Shown here: in pieces, positions 13,976 through 22,764 of the stretch
Layout: each line of letters starts with the position of its first letter
Position numbering within the stretch: the stretch's first letter is position 1
NCBI GenBank assembly: GCA_903843045.1
Contig: CAIMOJ010000004.1
Coordinates: 1 to 43,901, forward strand
Source of the DNA: Candidatus Uhrbacteria bacterium
GTDB taxonomy: Bacteria; Patescibacteriota; Patescibacteriia; UBA9934; GWF2-40-263
Length of the DNA stretch: 43,901 bases
Direction: 5' to 3'
The notes under the pieces: generated by a model
Database searches by the model: none
Told to the model about the DNA's origin: nothing
Seen by the model: the letters and a program-made list of their open reading frames with translations, nothing else
Program-made: the position numbers and the translations under genes

Positions 13976-14221
13976 ATGCACGCCCTCATCGACGACGCCG
14001 TGGACGTAATCGTCTCTTTCGACCAGAACCGCGTTATCCCAAAGCGCATGCGCTGGGACAATCGCATTTATAACCTCAAGGCGGTCAATCTCATCCATAC
14101 CGCCCGCGAAGGGGCCAAGCGCGTCTTCTACTTCTCCGTCTCGGACCTCACCAATTCCTTCAAGCTAAGGCTCGACACGGAATCGCTCGAATGGCGTCTG
14201 GTCGAGACATACACGGCATGA
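13976..14221 (+). CDS. Small protein upstream of DNA polymerase IV
   Basis: 81 aa from ATG at 13976 (MHALIDDAVDVIVSFDQNR); an in-frame ATG at 13943 is possible but lies inside the flanking repeat. Pattern: 'VDVIVSFDQNRVIPKRMRWDNRIYNLKAVNLIHTA' and 'FKLRLDTESLEWRLVE'. It resembles the small beta-rich proteins (DUF6504-like) found just upstream of dinB in other bacteria. Its stop overlaps the dinB start (ATGA at 14218-14221), so the two are translationally coupled. Function unknown, presumably tied to translesion synthesis. Confidence 0.75.
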   Translation: MHALIDDAVDVIVSFDQNRVIPKRMRWDNRIYNLKAVNLIHTAREGAKRVFYFSVSDLTNSFKLRLDTESLEWRLVETYTA

Positions 14222-15432
14222 ACCGCATCATCCTCCATATCGACATGAACTCCTACTTTGCCTCCGTGGAGCAGCAGGCGAACCCGTTTTTGCGCGGGAA
14301 GGCGATCGGAGTGACCGGGAAACGAAAGGAGCGGTCCGTCGTCGCGGCCGCGTCGCGCGAGGCGAAGAAGCTAGGCGTAAAAACGGCCATGTCCACGTGG
14401 GAGGCGAAGCGGATTCTGCCGTCGATCATTCTGGTCGCGGGAGATCCGGAAAAGTATGGCGACATTACGCGGCGGTTCAACGCGATCTTTCGCGACTATA
14501 CGCCGCTCGTGGAGCAGTTCAGCGTAGATGAAAGCTTTCTCGACGTGACCGACGTCGCGCAGGATTATCTTGGCGCAACCGCCATCGCGCTTGCGATTCG
14601 CGAGCGACTTCGCACGGAGTGCGGTGATTTCATTACCGCGTCCATCGGCATCGCGCCGAACAAACTCCTCGCCAAGCTCGCGTCCGAGACGGTCAAGCCG
14701 AGCGGACTCACGGTCGTTCGTCCCCATGAAGCAATCGCCCTCCTCGACCGATGCGCGCTCCAGGATCTCTGCGGCATCGGCCCGCGCATCGCGGATCGTC
14801 TCGGCGACCTCGGCATCCGCTCGTTCGCCCAGCTCCGCCAGTTCCCTCTCGACACGCTCGCCGCCGAATTCAAGTCGTACGGCCTCTGGCTCCACAACGC
14901 CGCACACGGAATCGGCGACGACACGGTCTCGCCGGACGCCGAGGACCCGAAGTCCGTCGGTCACTCTTACACGCTTCCAGCGGACACAAGCGACCCGACC
15001 GTCGTCCAGCGCCACCTCCTCGCCCTCTGCGACAAGGTTGCCTGGCGTTTGCGCCGCGACGGGTTTGCCGCGCGCTGCGTCACGGCCTACGTCCGTTTCG
15101 GCGATTTTTCCGGCGCGGGAAAACAGCATCGATTTCAGGAGCCAACGAACAACGGACTGGAACTTTTTAAGATCGCATGGGGCCTCATCCGTCAAAACGG
15201 ATCCGATGTCTCCCTAAAGCAGATCCGCCTCGTCGGCATCTCCGCGAGCGGGCTCATCACCGGCTCAAGGCCAACTTCCCTCTTTCGAAAGGACCGCAAC
15301 GTCGTCTCAACTCTCCACGCCCTCGACAAGCTCCAAACCCGCTTCGGCGACCGCGCCTGGACCCGCGCCTCGCTGCTTTCGACGAACGTCCTCGAGAGAA
15401 CGAGCGGATTCCACTACGATCACGAGCTGTAG
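14218..15432 (+). CDS. dinB: DNA polymerase IV (Y-family)
   Basis: 404 aa from ATG at 14218. Y-family motifs: 'HIDMNSYFASVEQQ' (D9), 'FSVDESFLDVT' (D104, E105), 'ASIGIAPNKLLAKLASETVKPSGL', helix-hairpin-helix 'LCGIGPRIADRLGDLGI', then the little-finger domain. It performs error-prone bypass synthesis on damaged DNA. The C-terminus has no clear beta-clamp motif beyond 'LYDHEL'-like residues. It is coupled to the small protein gene upstream and lies downstream of lexA, fitting an SOS block, although I found no GTTCG-type box directly in front of it. Confidence 0.95.
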   Translation: MNRIILHIDMNSYFASVEQQANPFLRGKAIGVTGKRKERSVVAAASREAKKLGVKTAMSTWEAKRILPSIILVAGDPEKYGDITRRFNAIFRDYTPLVEQFSVDESFLDVTDVAQDYLGATAIALAIRERLRTECGDFITASIGIAPNKLLAKLASETVKPSGLTVVRPHEAIALLDRCALQDLCGIGPRIADRLGDLGIRSFAQLRQFPLDTLAAEFKSYGLWLHNAAHGIGDDTVSPDAEDPKSVGHSYTLPADTSDPTVVQRHLLALCDKVAWRLRRDGFAARCVTAYVRFGDFSGAGKQHRFQEPTNNGLELFKIAWGLIRQNGSDVSLKQIRLVGISASGLITGSRPTSLFRKDRNVVSTLHALDKLQTRFGDRAWTRASLLSTNVLERTSGFHYDHEL

Positions 15433-15436
15433 GGTA

Positions 15437-15465
15437 TTGACCTTTGGACAATTCTCTGGCCTAAT
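15437..15465 (+). promoter_or_regulatory. Promoter of the 15487 gene
   Basis: -35 TTGACC (15437-15442), 17-bp spacer, -10 CCTAAT (15460-15465). GGAG at 15478-15481 precedes the ATG at 15487. Confidence 0.5.
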
Positions 15466-15486
15466 GTCCCCACCTTCGGAGACACC

Positions 15487-16125
15487 ATGCACACAACTCT
15501 CAGTCTGCTCGACGCCTTGAATCCAATTATCACGCACCTCCATGCGTTCATCGAACAGTTTCACCCCTACGGGACGAACAGCAACGCGTACAGGGGGATG
15601 AAGGAACAGTCGTACCGGGTCAACTTCTTGGCCTTGCACGAGGAAGCACGGAGGATGTCGCTGCGCGACACCGAGTGCCCGATGTTCGCCGACTACTCTG
15701 TGACGAAGGCGAAGCTCCATTCCCTGTCAGGCGTGGGCGAGATGTGGAACGAGGCAGAGCTATTGCCGACCTATTTCCGAAAGTCCACCATCAAGGGCGC
15801 TCGCAACTTCGTGGGCCCGCAGCCCCCGCGCGCCTTCTTTCGCCTATGCGCCGTCCAGCGCTACGACCCGGAGCGCAACAGGACGGCCCTTCTCAAGGCA
15901 CGCGAGATCGCCTTCTTCGCGGCCCAGTACCAAAAGAGCCTCCCATTCGCGGACGGACGCTCTCTCCGATTCCCCGCATGGACGAAGGACGGCCACATGG
16001 TACGCTACGCCCCGCCAGTCCTCGGTGACGAACCGCGCCCCGCGTCCCTGAGCTTCGTGGATCCCAACACCCCGCTCGCCGAAAACGAATCCTGGCTCCT
16101 TGTGAACCACGTCATCTGCCTCTAG
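15487..16125 (+). CDS. Soluble protein of unknown function
   Basis: 212 aa with no signal peptide or membrane helix. Visible stretches: 'HLHAFIEQFHPYGTNSNAYRGMKEQSYRVNFLALHEEARRMSLRD', 'GARNFVGPQPPRAFFRLCAVQRYDPERNRTALLKAREIAFFAAQYQ' and 'LAENESWLLVNHVICL' at the C-terminus. I recognise no family. Own promoter and terminator: another stand-alone plus-strand gene. Codon use looks like the host's. Confidence 0.7.
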   Translation: MHTTLSLLDALNPIITHLHAFIEQFHPYGTNSNAYRGMKEQSYRVNFLALHEEARRMSLRDTECPMFADYSVTKAKLHSLSGVGEMWNEAELLPTYFRKSTIKGARNFVGPQPPRAFFRLCAVQRYDPERNRTALLKAREIAFFAAQYQKSLPFADGRSLRFPAWTKDGHMVRYAPPVLGDEPRPASLSFVDPNTPLAENESWLLVNHVICL

Positions 16126-16128
16126 CCA

Positions 16129-16153
16129 CGCCACGATTCATCGTGGCGTTTTT
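16129..16153 (+). terminator. Intrinsic terminator of the 15487 gene
   Basis: CGCCACGAT / ATCGTGGCG with a tiny loop, followed by TTTTTC. It begins 3 nt after the stop codon. Confidence 0.85.
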
Positions 16154-16170
16154 CTTTTCACACAAACCCA

Positions 16171-16196
16171 AACCCCGCCAATTTCTCGGCGGGGTT
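16171..16196 (-). terminator. Terminator for the minus-strand tRNA
   Basis: AACCCCGCC / GGCGGGGTT perfect 9-bp stem with an 8-nt loop, followed on the minus strand by TGGGTTTGTG. It lies about 30 nt after the tRNA 3' end. Confidence 0.6.
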
Positions 16197-16226
16197 AGGT
16201 TGGTCCCGGCATTGGGTAATTAACCC

Positions 16227-16302
16227 TGGTGGACCGAACGGGGATCGAACCCGTGACTGCGGGTGGCAGACCAGCCGAGGTTACCATTACCTCCATCGGC
16301 CC
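16227..16302 (-). tRNA. tRNA, probably Gly(GCC), with an irregular anticodon arm
   Basis: Minus strand. Acceptor GGGCCGA/TCGGTCC pairs over 7 bp (one G-U), with discriminator A and encoded CCA (16227-16229). D-arm GAGG-TAATGGTAA-CCTC is glycine-like. T-arm ACGGG-TTCGATC-CCCGT is perfect. The anticodon arm GCTGG-TCTGCCA-CCCGC has a T/C mismatch in the stem. Strict counting puts C at position 33 and TGC at 34-36 (Ala); reading one base further gives the normal CTGCCAC loop with GCC (Gly). The D-arm favours Gly. Confidence is high for a tRNA, lower for its identity or activity. Confidence 0.75.
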
Positions 16303-16371
16303 ACGACATGCCGGGATATTTCTCTCGAGAAAAACAAATCCCCATGCACAAAAAAATGCTTGGGGACTTAT

Positions 16372-16383
16372 TCTGCCACCCGC
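16372..16383 (-). promoter_or_regulatory. Leader segment complementary to the tRNA anticodon arm
   Basis: In the ~110-nt transcript leader upstream of the tRNA, 16372-16383 is the exact 12-nt reverse complement of 16259-16270, the anticodon loop plus 3' stem strand. The leader also has a hairpin with a run of seven Ts in its loop near 16338-16366. No other gene is visible between promoter and tRNA. Confidence 0.45.
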
Positions 16384-16418
16384 CCGAGTCCAATGGAGGA
16401 CCTCAGCTGGATATTCTT

Positions 16419-16447
16419 ATCCTACCTGAAATATCACTTTTTGTCAA
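16419..16447 (-). promoter_or_regulatory. Promoter upstream of the minus-strand tRNA
   Basis: Minus strand: -35 TTGACA (16442-16447), 17-bp spacer, -10 TAGGAT (16419-16424). Transcription would begin near 16412, about 110 nt before the tRNA 5' end. Confidence 0.6.
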
Positions 16448-16476
16448 CGATAACGGTTGTGGAAAACCAGCCTTCC

Positions 16477-17370
16477 CTACGCCAAATCATCCCACGCCAG
16501 CACCTCGTCGAGCGTCTTCGCGCGCGCGAGCCGCCGTCTCGCACCGTCGCCGCGCTTCACCGCGTCCGCCGCGACATTATCGATCGCGGCCTCGACCTTG
16601 GCCTTCCATTGCTCGTATGTCAGCCTGGAAATCTCTGGATCATCGGAAAATCTCAACATGTTCGCTTTCTCAATCTCATGTGAATACGTGTCAAAGTATC
16701 CGCGGTTCGTAACCGATTTCTTCAGTCCGGCCCAATCGTCCGTCTTGTCTCCACCGGCATGATCGGCATAGTACGCGAAGATTTCATCGATCGCCACGTC
16801 ATACCCGCTTCGTTTCGTTGGGTCGATCGTATGGGTCATCTCGTGGCGAATCACTCCTGCGCCCTCGCCTGAGACGATCATCTGCACGTCCTTGATTCCC
16901 CTCGCCTTTGCCTCGGGAAACACAACCGCAAACCCGGCCGACACCCCGTGATGCTCCTCGGGTCTCATCGTGAAAAGCGCGCCGATTTGATTCAGCGATG
17001 CGCGGTCCGTTACGACGAACACCGGACGGACGATCTTTTTCCGCGCAACGGACGAGACGTCCTTGCTTTCCGCGATGACCACGGAGATCGACGACCGCTC
17101 GGCGGCCGTGAGAGAAAAATTACGACGGTCGCGCGGCAAGAGGTCAAGCTGCGGCTTTAAGACGGACAGCAAAATGTCCGCGTGCGAAAGCCCGTCCTCG
17201 ACCATCTTTCTAAGCCGTTCCGTGATCGCCCGATACTCCGCCTCGCGGCTCTCGTCCATCGGAAACTCCCGACCCTCCTTGGCGAGCTCACGTCGTCGCA
17301 ACAACTGCGGCGTGACCGGCGTCTCGGCCAGCTTCGTCTTCGACCAGTCGATTCCTGATGTTTCTCCCAT
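16477..17370 (-). CDS. Putative zinc metalloprotease (HExxH)
   Basis: 297 aa from ATG at 17370 (MGETSGIDWSKTKL). The C-terminal half has 'AGVIRHEMTHTIDP', an HEMTH zinc motif at 176-180, and 'AIDEIFAYYAD' (E196 as a likely third ligand), typical of gluzincin-type peptidases. The N-terminal ~110 residues are helical and charged. No signal peptide, so probably cytoplasmic. Not a family I can name; the long N-terminus and lack of secretion signal separate it from SprT and M48. A TATCAT -10 lies upstream without a good -35. Confidence 0.6.
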   Translation of the reverse strand: MGETSGIDWSKTKLAETPVTPQLLRRRELAKEGREFPMDESREAEYRAITERLRKMVEDGLSHADILLSVLKPQLDLLPRDRRNFSLTAAERSSISVVIAESKDVSSVARKKIVRPVFVVTDRASLNQIGALFTMRPEEHHGVSAGFAVVFPEAKARGIKDVQMIVSGEGAGVIRHEMTHTIDPTKRSGYDVAIDEIFAYYADHAGGDKTDDWAGLKKSVTNRGYFDTYSHEIEKANMLRFSDDPEISRLTYEQWKAKVEAAIDNVAADAVKRGDGARRRLARAKTLDEVLAWDDLA

Positions 17371-17391
17371 AGTCCCCGCATGATACCACAA

Positions 17392-17422
17392 CCAAAAGAC
17401 AGGACCCACGCGGGCCCTGTCT
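17392..17422 (-). terminator. Terminator of bipA
   Basis: Minus strand: AGACAGGGCCC / GGGTCCTGTCT (one G-U) with a GCGT loop followed by TTTTGG. It lies 7 nt after the bipA stop and between it and the metalloprotease start. Confidence 0.75.
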
Positions 17423-17429
17423 CGTTCGA

Positions 17430-19253
<1,824 letters not shown>

Positions 19254-19275
19254 AGATGGGGATAAATACCCGCGG

Positions 19276-19304
19276 ATAGTACAGGAAGAAGGCGGAAGAG
19301 TCAA
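19276..19304 (-). promoter_or_regulatory. Promoter of typA/bipA
   Basis: Minus strand: -35 TTGACT (19299-19304), 17-bp spacer, -10 TACTAT (19276-19281). Its -35 is 10 bp from the -35 of the divergent plus-strand promoter. Confidence 0.6.
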
Positions 19305-19314
19305 GGACGAAACC

Positions 19315-19343
19315 TTGACATTTCGGCATATTTCCGGTACATT
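19315..19343 (+). promoter_or_regulatory. Promoter of the 19379 gene
   Basis: -35 TTGACA (19315-19320), 17-bp spacer, -10 TACATT (19338-19343). Confidence 0.6.
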
Positions 19344-19378
19344 TCCCGTCCGCGCTCATGCGGATTGCGAGGAAAACA

Positions 19379-19873
19379 ATGATTCTTCTCATCGCCGCGG
19401 CGTTTGCCGCGGAACCGGAATGTCGGCAGATTCACCTGGCGCAGGACGTCACGCACAGCGTCAAGCCGCCAACCGGCCTGCCCGATGTCGCGGCGACCGA
19501 CAAGGCAATGGACGTCCGGACGAAGGAGTACGCGCCGCTGATCCTCGACACGAAGCGCGGGACCGGATGCCTGGACTTCGGCGACGCGCGCGCCTTTGAG
19601 TGGGCCTACCAGAACGCCGGGAAGCCCGACCCCTTCCTGATGGTCACCGTCAACGGGACGATCCTGGCGGACGAGGAAAGCAACTCTCTGTTTCCAGCCC
19701 GAGCAACGGGCTTCTACGTACACGGGCTCAAGACCGGCGACACCGTCGACGTCCTCGTCCTTGCCGAAGGCTACCGAACGCCCGTTCGATGCCGCGTTGT
19801 CCCGACGGAAGACGTCGAGACCGTCTGCGACCGCGGCTACCTGCTCTGGGAGCGCCGGGAATACGTCTACTAG
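19379..19873 (+). CDS. Small exported protein, unknown function
   Basis: 164 aa from ATG at 19379, preferred because GAGG at 19369-19372 is well placed. ATG at 19358 in the same frame would add MRIARKT, a good signal-peptide n-region, so the start is open. After a hydrophobic segment ('MILLIAAAFAAEPE') come 'KEYAPLILDTKRGTGCLDFGDARAFEWAYQNAGKPDPFLMVTVNGTIL' and 'FYVHGLKTGDTVDVLVLAEGYRTPVRCRVVPTEDVETVCDRGY'. Four cysteines suggest disulfides outside the membrane. I recognise no family. Stand-alone plus-strand unit between bipA and tRNA-Lys. Confidence 0.65.
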   Translation: MILLIAAAFAAEPECRQIHLAQDVTHSVKPPTGLPDVAATDKAMDVRTKEYAPLILDTKRGTGCLDFGDARAFEWAYQNAGKPDPFLMVTVNGTILADEESNSLFPARATGFYVHGLKTGDTVDVLVLAEGYRTPVRCRVVPTEDVETVCDRGYLLWERREYVY

Positions 19874-19911
19874 GCGTGGCCCGGCTTTTTTCTTTCCGTC
19901 GACCGAATCTG

Positions 19912-19940
19912 TTGCCAAATCATGGCGTTCCTGATATATT
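19912..19940 (+). promoter_or_regulatory. Promoter of tRNA-Lys
   Basis: -35 TTGCCA (19912-19917), 17-bp spacer, -10 TATATT (19935-19940), 18 nt before the tRNA. Confidence 0.6.
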
Positions 19941-19957
19941 TTCGTCGCAATCGACGT

Positions 19958-20032
19958 GGGTCGGTAGCTCAGTGGTAGAGCGAGGGCCTTTTAAGCCCGC
20001 GGTCGTGGGTCCGATCCCCACCCGACCCACCA
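19958..20032 (+). tRNA. tRNA-Lys(TTT)
   Basis: Acceptor GGGTCGG/CCGACCC pairs over 7 bp; discriminator A; CCA encoded (20030-20032). D-arm GCTC-AGTGGTA-GAGC; anticodon loop CTTTTAA with anticodon TTT; variable loop CGGTC; T-arm GTGGG-TCCGATC-CCCAC. The T-loop has C at position 55 where nearly all tRNAs have T (pseudouridine), and the first anticodon-stem pair (A-G) is unpaired. Otherwise canonical and preceded by its own promoter. Confidence 0.92.
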
Positions 20033-20230
20033 AGAAAACAGGCTGGATAACTCCAGCCTGTTTTCTATGTCGAACAGGACCCACGGGGTAGGTCCGATCC
20101 GCGACCGAAACGAGGGAGCGGCCAAACCTCAGTTTGGACGTTCCCGAACGTAGGGAGCGGATATGGTCTTAACCATATCCCCAACCCGACCCACCAGAAA
20201 ACAGGCTGGATATTTCCAGCCTGTTTTCAT
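20017..20230 (+). repeat. Duplicated tRNA-Lys 3' end plus terminator flanking a three-hairpin segment
   Basis: The segment covering the tRNA-Lys 3' acceptor strand, CCA and terminator (20017-20067) recurs at about 20178-20230 with a few changes, 160 bp downstream and without the rest of the tRNA. Between the copies are three compact perfect hairpins: CCAAAC/GTTTGG (20122-20137), ACGTTC/GAACGT (20138-20151) and GGATATGG/CCATATCC (20159-20180), the last two separated by a repeated AGGGAGCGG. Such 3'-end duplication is what integration at a tRNA att site leaves, but the distance is too short for an element. Confidence 0.7.
20033..20066 (+). terminator. Terminator of tRNA-Lys (first copy)
   Basis: Perfect 15-bp stem AGAAAACAGGCTGGA / TCCAGCCTGTTTTCT around TAAC, abutting the tRNA CCA. 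A near-identical copy lies at 20197-20228. Confidence 0.8.
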
Positions 20231-20256
20231 TTGCGACGGACGTCTTGACAACCCTC

Positions 20257-20284
20257 TTGCGATCTATTGGGCGACAGCTATAAT
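20257..20284 (+). promoter_or_regulatory. Promoter of the zinc-ribbon mini-gene
   Basis: -35 TTGCGA (20257-20262), 16-bp spacer, perfect -10 TATAAT (20279-20284). An upstream TTGACA (20245-20250) is too far away to pair with this -10. Confidence 0.5.
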
Positions 20285-20314
20285 GTCCGTACATAATTTT
20301 CTAATATTTGTTGT

Positions 20315-20467
20315 ATGGCAGACACTGGGGTCTGTACTCGCTGCGGCGCTGGCGAGAACGGTGACGAGGTTGAGTTGAACGAGATCGGCCTGTGCGTCGA
20401 CTGCGAGGGCGAGGAAAGCCCGGACGGCATGGAGAAGATGGACATGGGGCTGGACGAGGAAGCCTAG
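20315..20467 (+). CDS. 50-aa acidic zinc-ribbon-like miniprotein
   Basis: MADTGVCTRCGAGENGDEVELNEIGLCVDCEGEESPDGMEKMDMGLDEEA in full is 50 aa; the key part is C7-x2-C10 and C27-x2-C30, a four-cysteine zinc knuckle, followed by an acidic tail. It is bracketed by a TATAAT promoter and a strong terminator, which supports a real gene. There is no clear Shine-Dalgarno (TTTGTTGT precedes the ATG). Function unknown; such miniproteins often bind RNA polymerase, ribosome or another protein. Confidence 0.7.
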   Translation: MADTGVCTRCGAGENGDEVELNEIGLCVDCEGEESPDGMEKMDMGLDEEA

Positions 20468-20470
20468 TCG

Positions 20471-20504
20471 AAAAGATCCTCCCGATGGTTCGGGAGGATC
20501 TTTT
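20471..20504. terminator. Bidirectional terminator between the zinc-ribbon gene and murG
   Basis: AAAAGATCCTCCCGA / TCGGGAGGATCTTTT perfect 15-bp stem with TGGT loop, flanked by A-run and T-run, so it works on both strands and serves two convergent genes. Confidence 0.9.
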
Positions 20505-21643
20505 TATTTGACGATGCGTCGAAGGCGATCGACGAGCGTCGCGGCGACATCCGTTCTCAGCAAGTTCCGAACGTTATTGCCAAGCGACCGACGCCGATCG
20601 TCGTCGCGCAGCAGCCCGTGAATCGTCTCAAGACACTCCTGCGGACTCGTCGCGTCCTCGCGAAGCACAACCGCGGCGTCGCCCGTCTCGAGAACCCGCG
20701 CATTGTCCTCCTGCGGCGAATTCGGGAGTGGCACCACGATTGCCGCCTTCCCTCTCGCGGCAAGGTCCGAGATCGTTCCCATCCCTGCGCGACACACCAC
20801 CAGGTCCGCGGCCGTCAGCGCGTCGGACATCGCCTCGGTGAGCAGCTCGACCGCGACGTACCGGTCGCCCATCGTCTCGAGCGCCTGCGTCATCTTTCCG
20901 ATTCCGACGATGTGGATCACGTTCGCCGTCTCGGCGATCTCACGGCCGACTGTTTCCATAAGACGGTTCAGGAACAGCGCGCCTCCGCCTCCGCCGAAGA
21001 CAAGGACCGTCTGTCGCGATGGATCGAGACCAAATCGACGGACGGATGCCTCGCGAGAACACGACGGGACTAACGTCCCTGGGAAATCCGTCGAGGCGGG
21101 ACTAACGTCCCTGGGAAACGAGTTCAGAGGGACTTTCGTCCCGTTCGCGCGAACGGGATTCCCCACCCACGCCGACTTCCCCTTCGGAAACGACGTAAGC
21201 GACGATTCCCATGCGGTCGAAATCCACGTGGCGAACGGGACGACAAGCTTGCTCGACAGGATCGGTCGCACGTCCTGCTGGTGGAGCCACGACGGGATTC
21301 CAAGGACCCGTGCCGCGACGACCAGCGGAACGCCCGTAAACCCGCCGGCGGACGCGACGAGGTTCGGCTGTTCGTCCTTCAGAATCTTCCAAGACTGTCT
21401 CGCCGCGCGGAACAGATTTACCGGCAACAACAGCCACTCGACCGACGGATACCGCGTCAACCGCGCGACGGGAATCGAAACGAACCGCACCCCCGCCGCC
21501 TCGACGACCTTCCGATCCGGCCCGTTCGGCGTCCCGACCCAAACGAACTCAACCGACGGATCGACGGCGCGCCAAGCCTCCGCGACGGCCAGAAGCGGCG
21601 TCACGGGCCCGAGCGTTCCTCCTCCCGCGAATAGGATTTTCAT
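20504..21643 (-). CDS. murG: UDP-GlcNAc:lipid I N-acetylglucosaminyltransferase with in-frame repeat insert
   Basis: Adds GlcNAc to lipid I to make lipid II on the inner membrane face. 379 aa from ATG at 21643, with GGAG upstream. N-terminal 'KILFAGGGTLGPVTPLLAVAEAW' is the glycine-rich loop (usual GGTGGHxxPxL altered to GGGTLGPVTP); 'SAGGFTGVPLVVAA', 'HQQDVRPI' (usual HEQN) and 'VCRAGMGTISDLAARGKAAIVVPLPNSPQEDNA' follow. The 'NPVRANGTKVPLNSF...PGTLVPSCSRE' stretch is an insertion coded by three GGGAC-N4-GTCCC palindromes. It lies 1 nt after ftsW. Confidence 0.92.
   Translation of the reverse strand: MKILFAGGGTLGPVTPLLAVAEAWRAVDPSVEFVWVGTPNGPDRKVVEAAGVRFVSIPVARLTRYPSVEWLLLPVNLFRAARQSWKILKDEQPNLVASAGGFTGVPLVVAARVLGIPSWLHQQDVRPILSSKLVVPFATWISTAWESSLTSFPKGKSAWVGNPVRANGTKVPLNSFPRDVSPASTDFPGTLVPSCSREASVRRFGLDPSRQTVLVFGGGGGALFLNRLMETVGREIAETANVIHIVGIGKMTQALETMGDRYVAVELLTEAMSDALTAADLVVCRAGMGTISDLAARGKAAIVVPLPNSPQEDNARVLETGDAAVVLREDATSPQECLETIHGLLRDDDRRRSLGNNVRNLLRTDVAATLVDRLRRIVK
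21066..21142. repeat. Three GGGAC-N4-GTCCC palindromes in frame in murG
   Basis: At 21066-21079, 21098-21111 (both GGGAC-TAAC-GTCCC followed by TGGGAAA) and 21129-21142 (GGGAC-TTTC-GTCCC). Spacing of 32 and 31 nt. They lengthen the protein by about 25-30 residues at the linker after 'GNPVR'. Confidence 0.7.
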
Positions 21644-21644
21644 A

Positions 21645-22760
21645 CTACTCCTTTCCCTTTCCATACCTTGAGATATTCAAAACCACCCCGATCGCGCACA
21701 TGACGATTGCCATGGACGATCCTCCGTAGGAAATAAGCGGGAGGGTGATGCCCGTCATGGGCATGATGGCCACCATGGACCCGATGTTGACGAACGCCTG
21801 CAGAACGAGCCAGACGCCGATTCCCGTGGCGACGTACTTGCCGAACTTGTCCGGGGACTCGTCGGCAATCTTGAGCGTTCGCCAAAGGAACGCCAGGAAC
21901 ATCACGAGCACGAGAACGGCCACGACCATCCCCATTTCCTCGCCGATGACCGCGTAGATTGAGTCGCCCTCCACCTCCGGAAGGTACTGGAACTTCTGGC
22001 GCGAGTGGCCGTACCCGAGGCCAAAAATCCCTCCCGACCCGATGGCGAGCAACGCCTGGTTGATGTGGTATCCGATCCCCTGCGGGTCGAGCTCGGGATT
22101 CAGAAAGGTCGTGAATCGGGCCGCGCGGTACGGGGCGATGCCGATCAGAATCGCGAGCGTCGAAGCGCCCGCGGCGATCAGGCCCCCGACGTACAGGAGC
22201 GGGGCGCCGGCGACGAAGTAGACGACGAGCGACATCGTCGCGATAATCGTCATCGTGCCGACGTCCGGCTGGAGAAAGAGCAGCAGGAGAATGATGCCGA
22301 GCGTCCCGATGAACGGAAGGAATCCTCCCTGCACGTCGCGAACGCCCATTTCCCCGCGTTTCTCCAGCCAGGCGGAAAGATAGAACAGAAAGGTCAGCTT
22401 CACGATCTCCGACGGCTGGACCGAGAACAGACCGCCGATGGAGATCCAGCTGTGCGCGGTTCCAATTCTGGCGGAAATGCCCGGGATGAACACGATGACC
22501 AGGAGCCCGATCGAGATCAGCAGAAGGTTCCAGGCGTTCTTTTTCCAAAACGTGTACGGAATGCGGCTGAAGATGATCATCCCCGCGAGACCCGGCAGAA
22601 AGCCGAACACCAGCTGGTGGACAACGAAATAATAGCTGTCCGAAAATCGCGCGTACCCGACCGGCGCCGAGGCGGACGCAAGCATCATCATGCCGAACAG
22701 CGCGATCGCGGACACGATCGCAAGGTAGGTGTAATCGAAGGGACGAAGATCTTTGGCCAT
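21645..22760 (-). CDS. ftsW: FtsW/RodA-family lipid II polymerase, probable FtsW
   Basis: SEDS peptidoglycan glycosyltransferase. 371 aa with about ten membrane helices. Family motifs: 'HSWISIGGLFSVQPSEIVKL', 'LLLFLQPDVGT', 'GYHINQALLAIGSGGIFGLGYGHSRQKFQYLPEVEGDSIYAVIGEEMG' and 'MTGITLPLISYGGSSM'. The key aspartate is in 'QPDVGT'. Location between mraY and murG points to FtsW (division) rather than RodA. 1 nt before murG and 4 nt after mraY on the same strand. Confidence 0.93.
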   Translation of the reverse strand: MAKDLRPFDYTYLAIVSAIALFGMMMLASASAPVGYARFSDSYYFVVHQLVFGFLPGLAGMIIFSRIPYTFWKKNAWNLLLISIGLLVIVFIPGISARIGTAHSWISIGGLFSVQPSEIVKLTFLFYLSAWLEKRGEMGVRDVQGGFLPFIGTLGIILLLLFLQPDVGTMTIIATMSLVVYFVAGAPLLYVGGLIAAGASTLAILIGIAPYRAARFTTFLNPELDPQGIGYHINQALLAIGSGGIFGLGYGHSRQKFQYLPEVEGDSIYAVIGEEMGMVVAVLVLVMFLAFLWRTLKIADESPDKFGKYVATGIGVWLVLQAFVNIGSMVAIMPMTGITLPLISYGGSSMAIVMCAIGVVLNISRYGKGKE

Positions 22761-22764
22761 GTCG

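Noticed and set aside
16229-16429. Short plus-strand frame (DRTGIEPVT...)
   Set aside because: It is the reverse complement of a tRNA, a common source of false proteins.
20017-20230. Second complete tRNA-Lys
   Set aside because: Only the 3' acceptor strand, CCA and terminator are duplicated; no 5' half, D-arm or anticodon arm is present.
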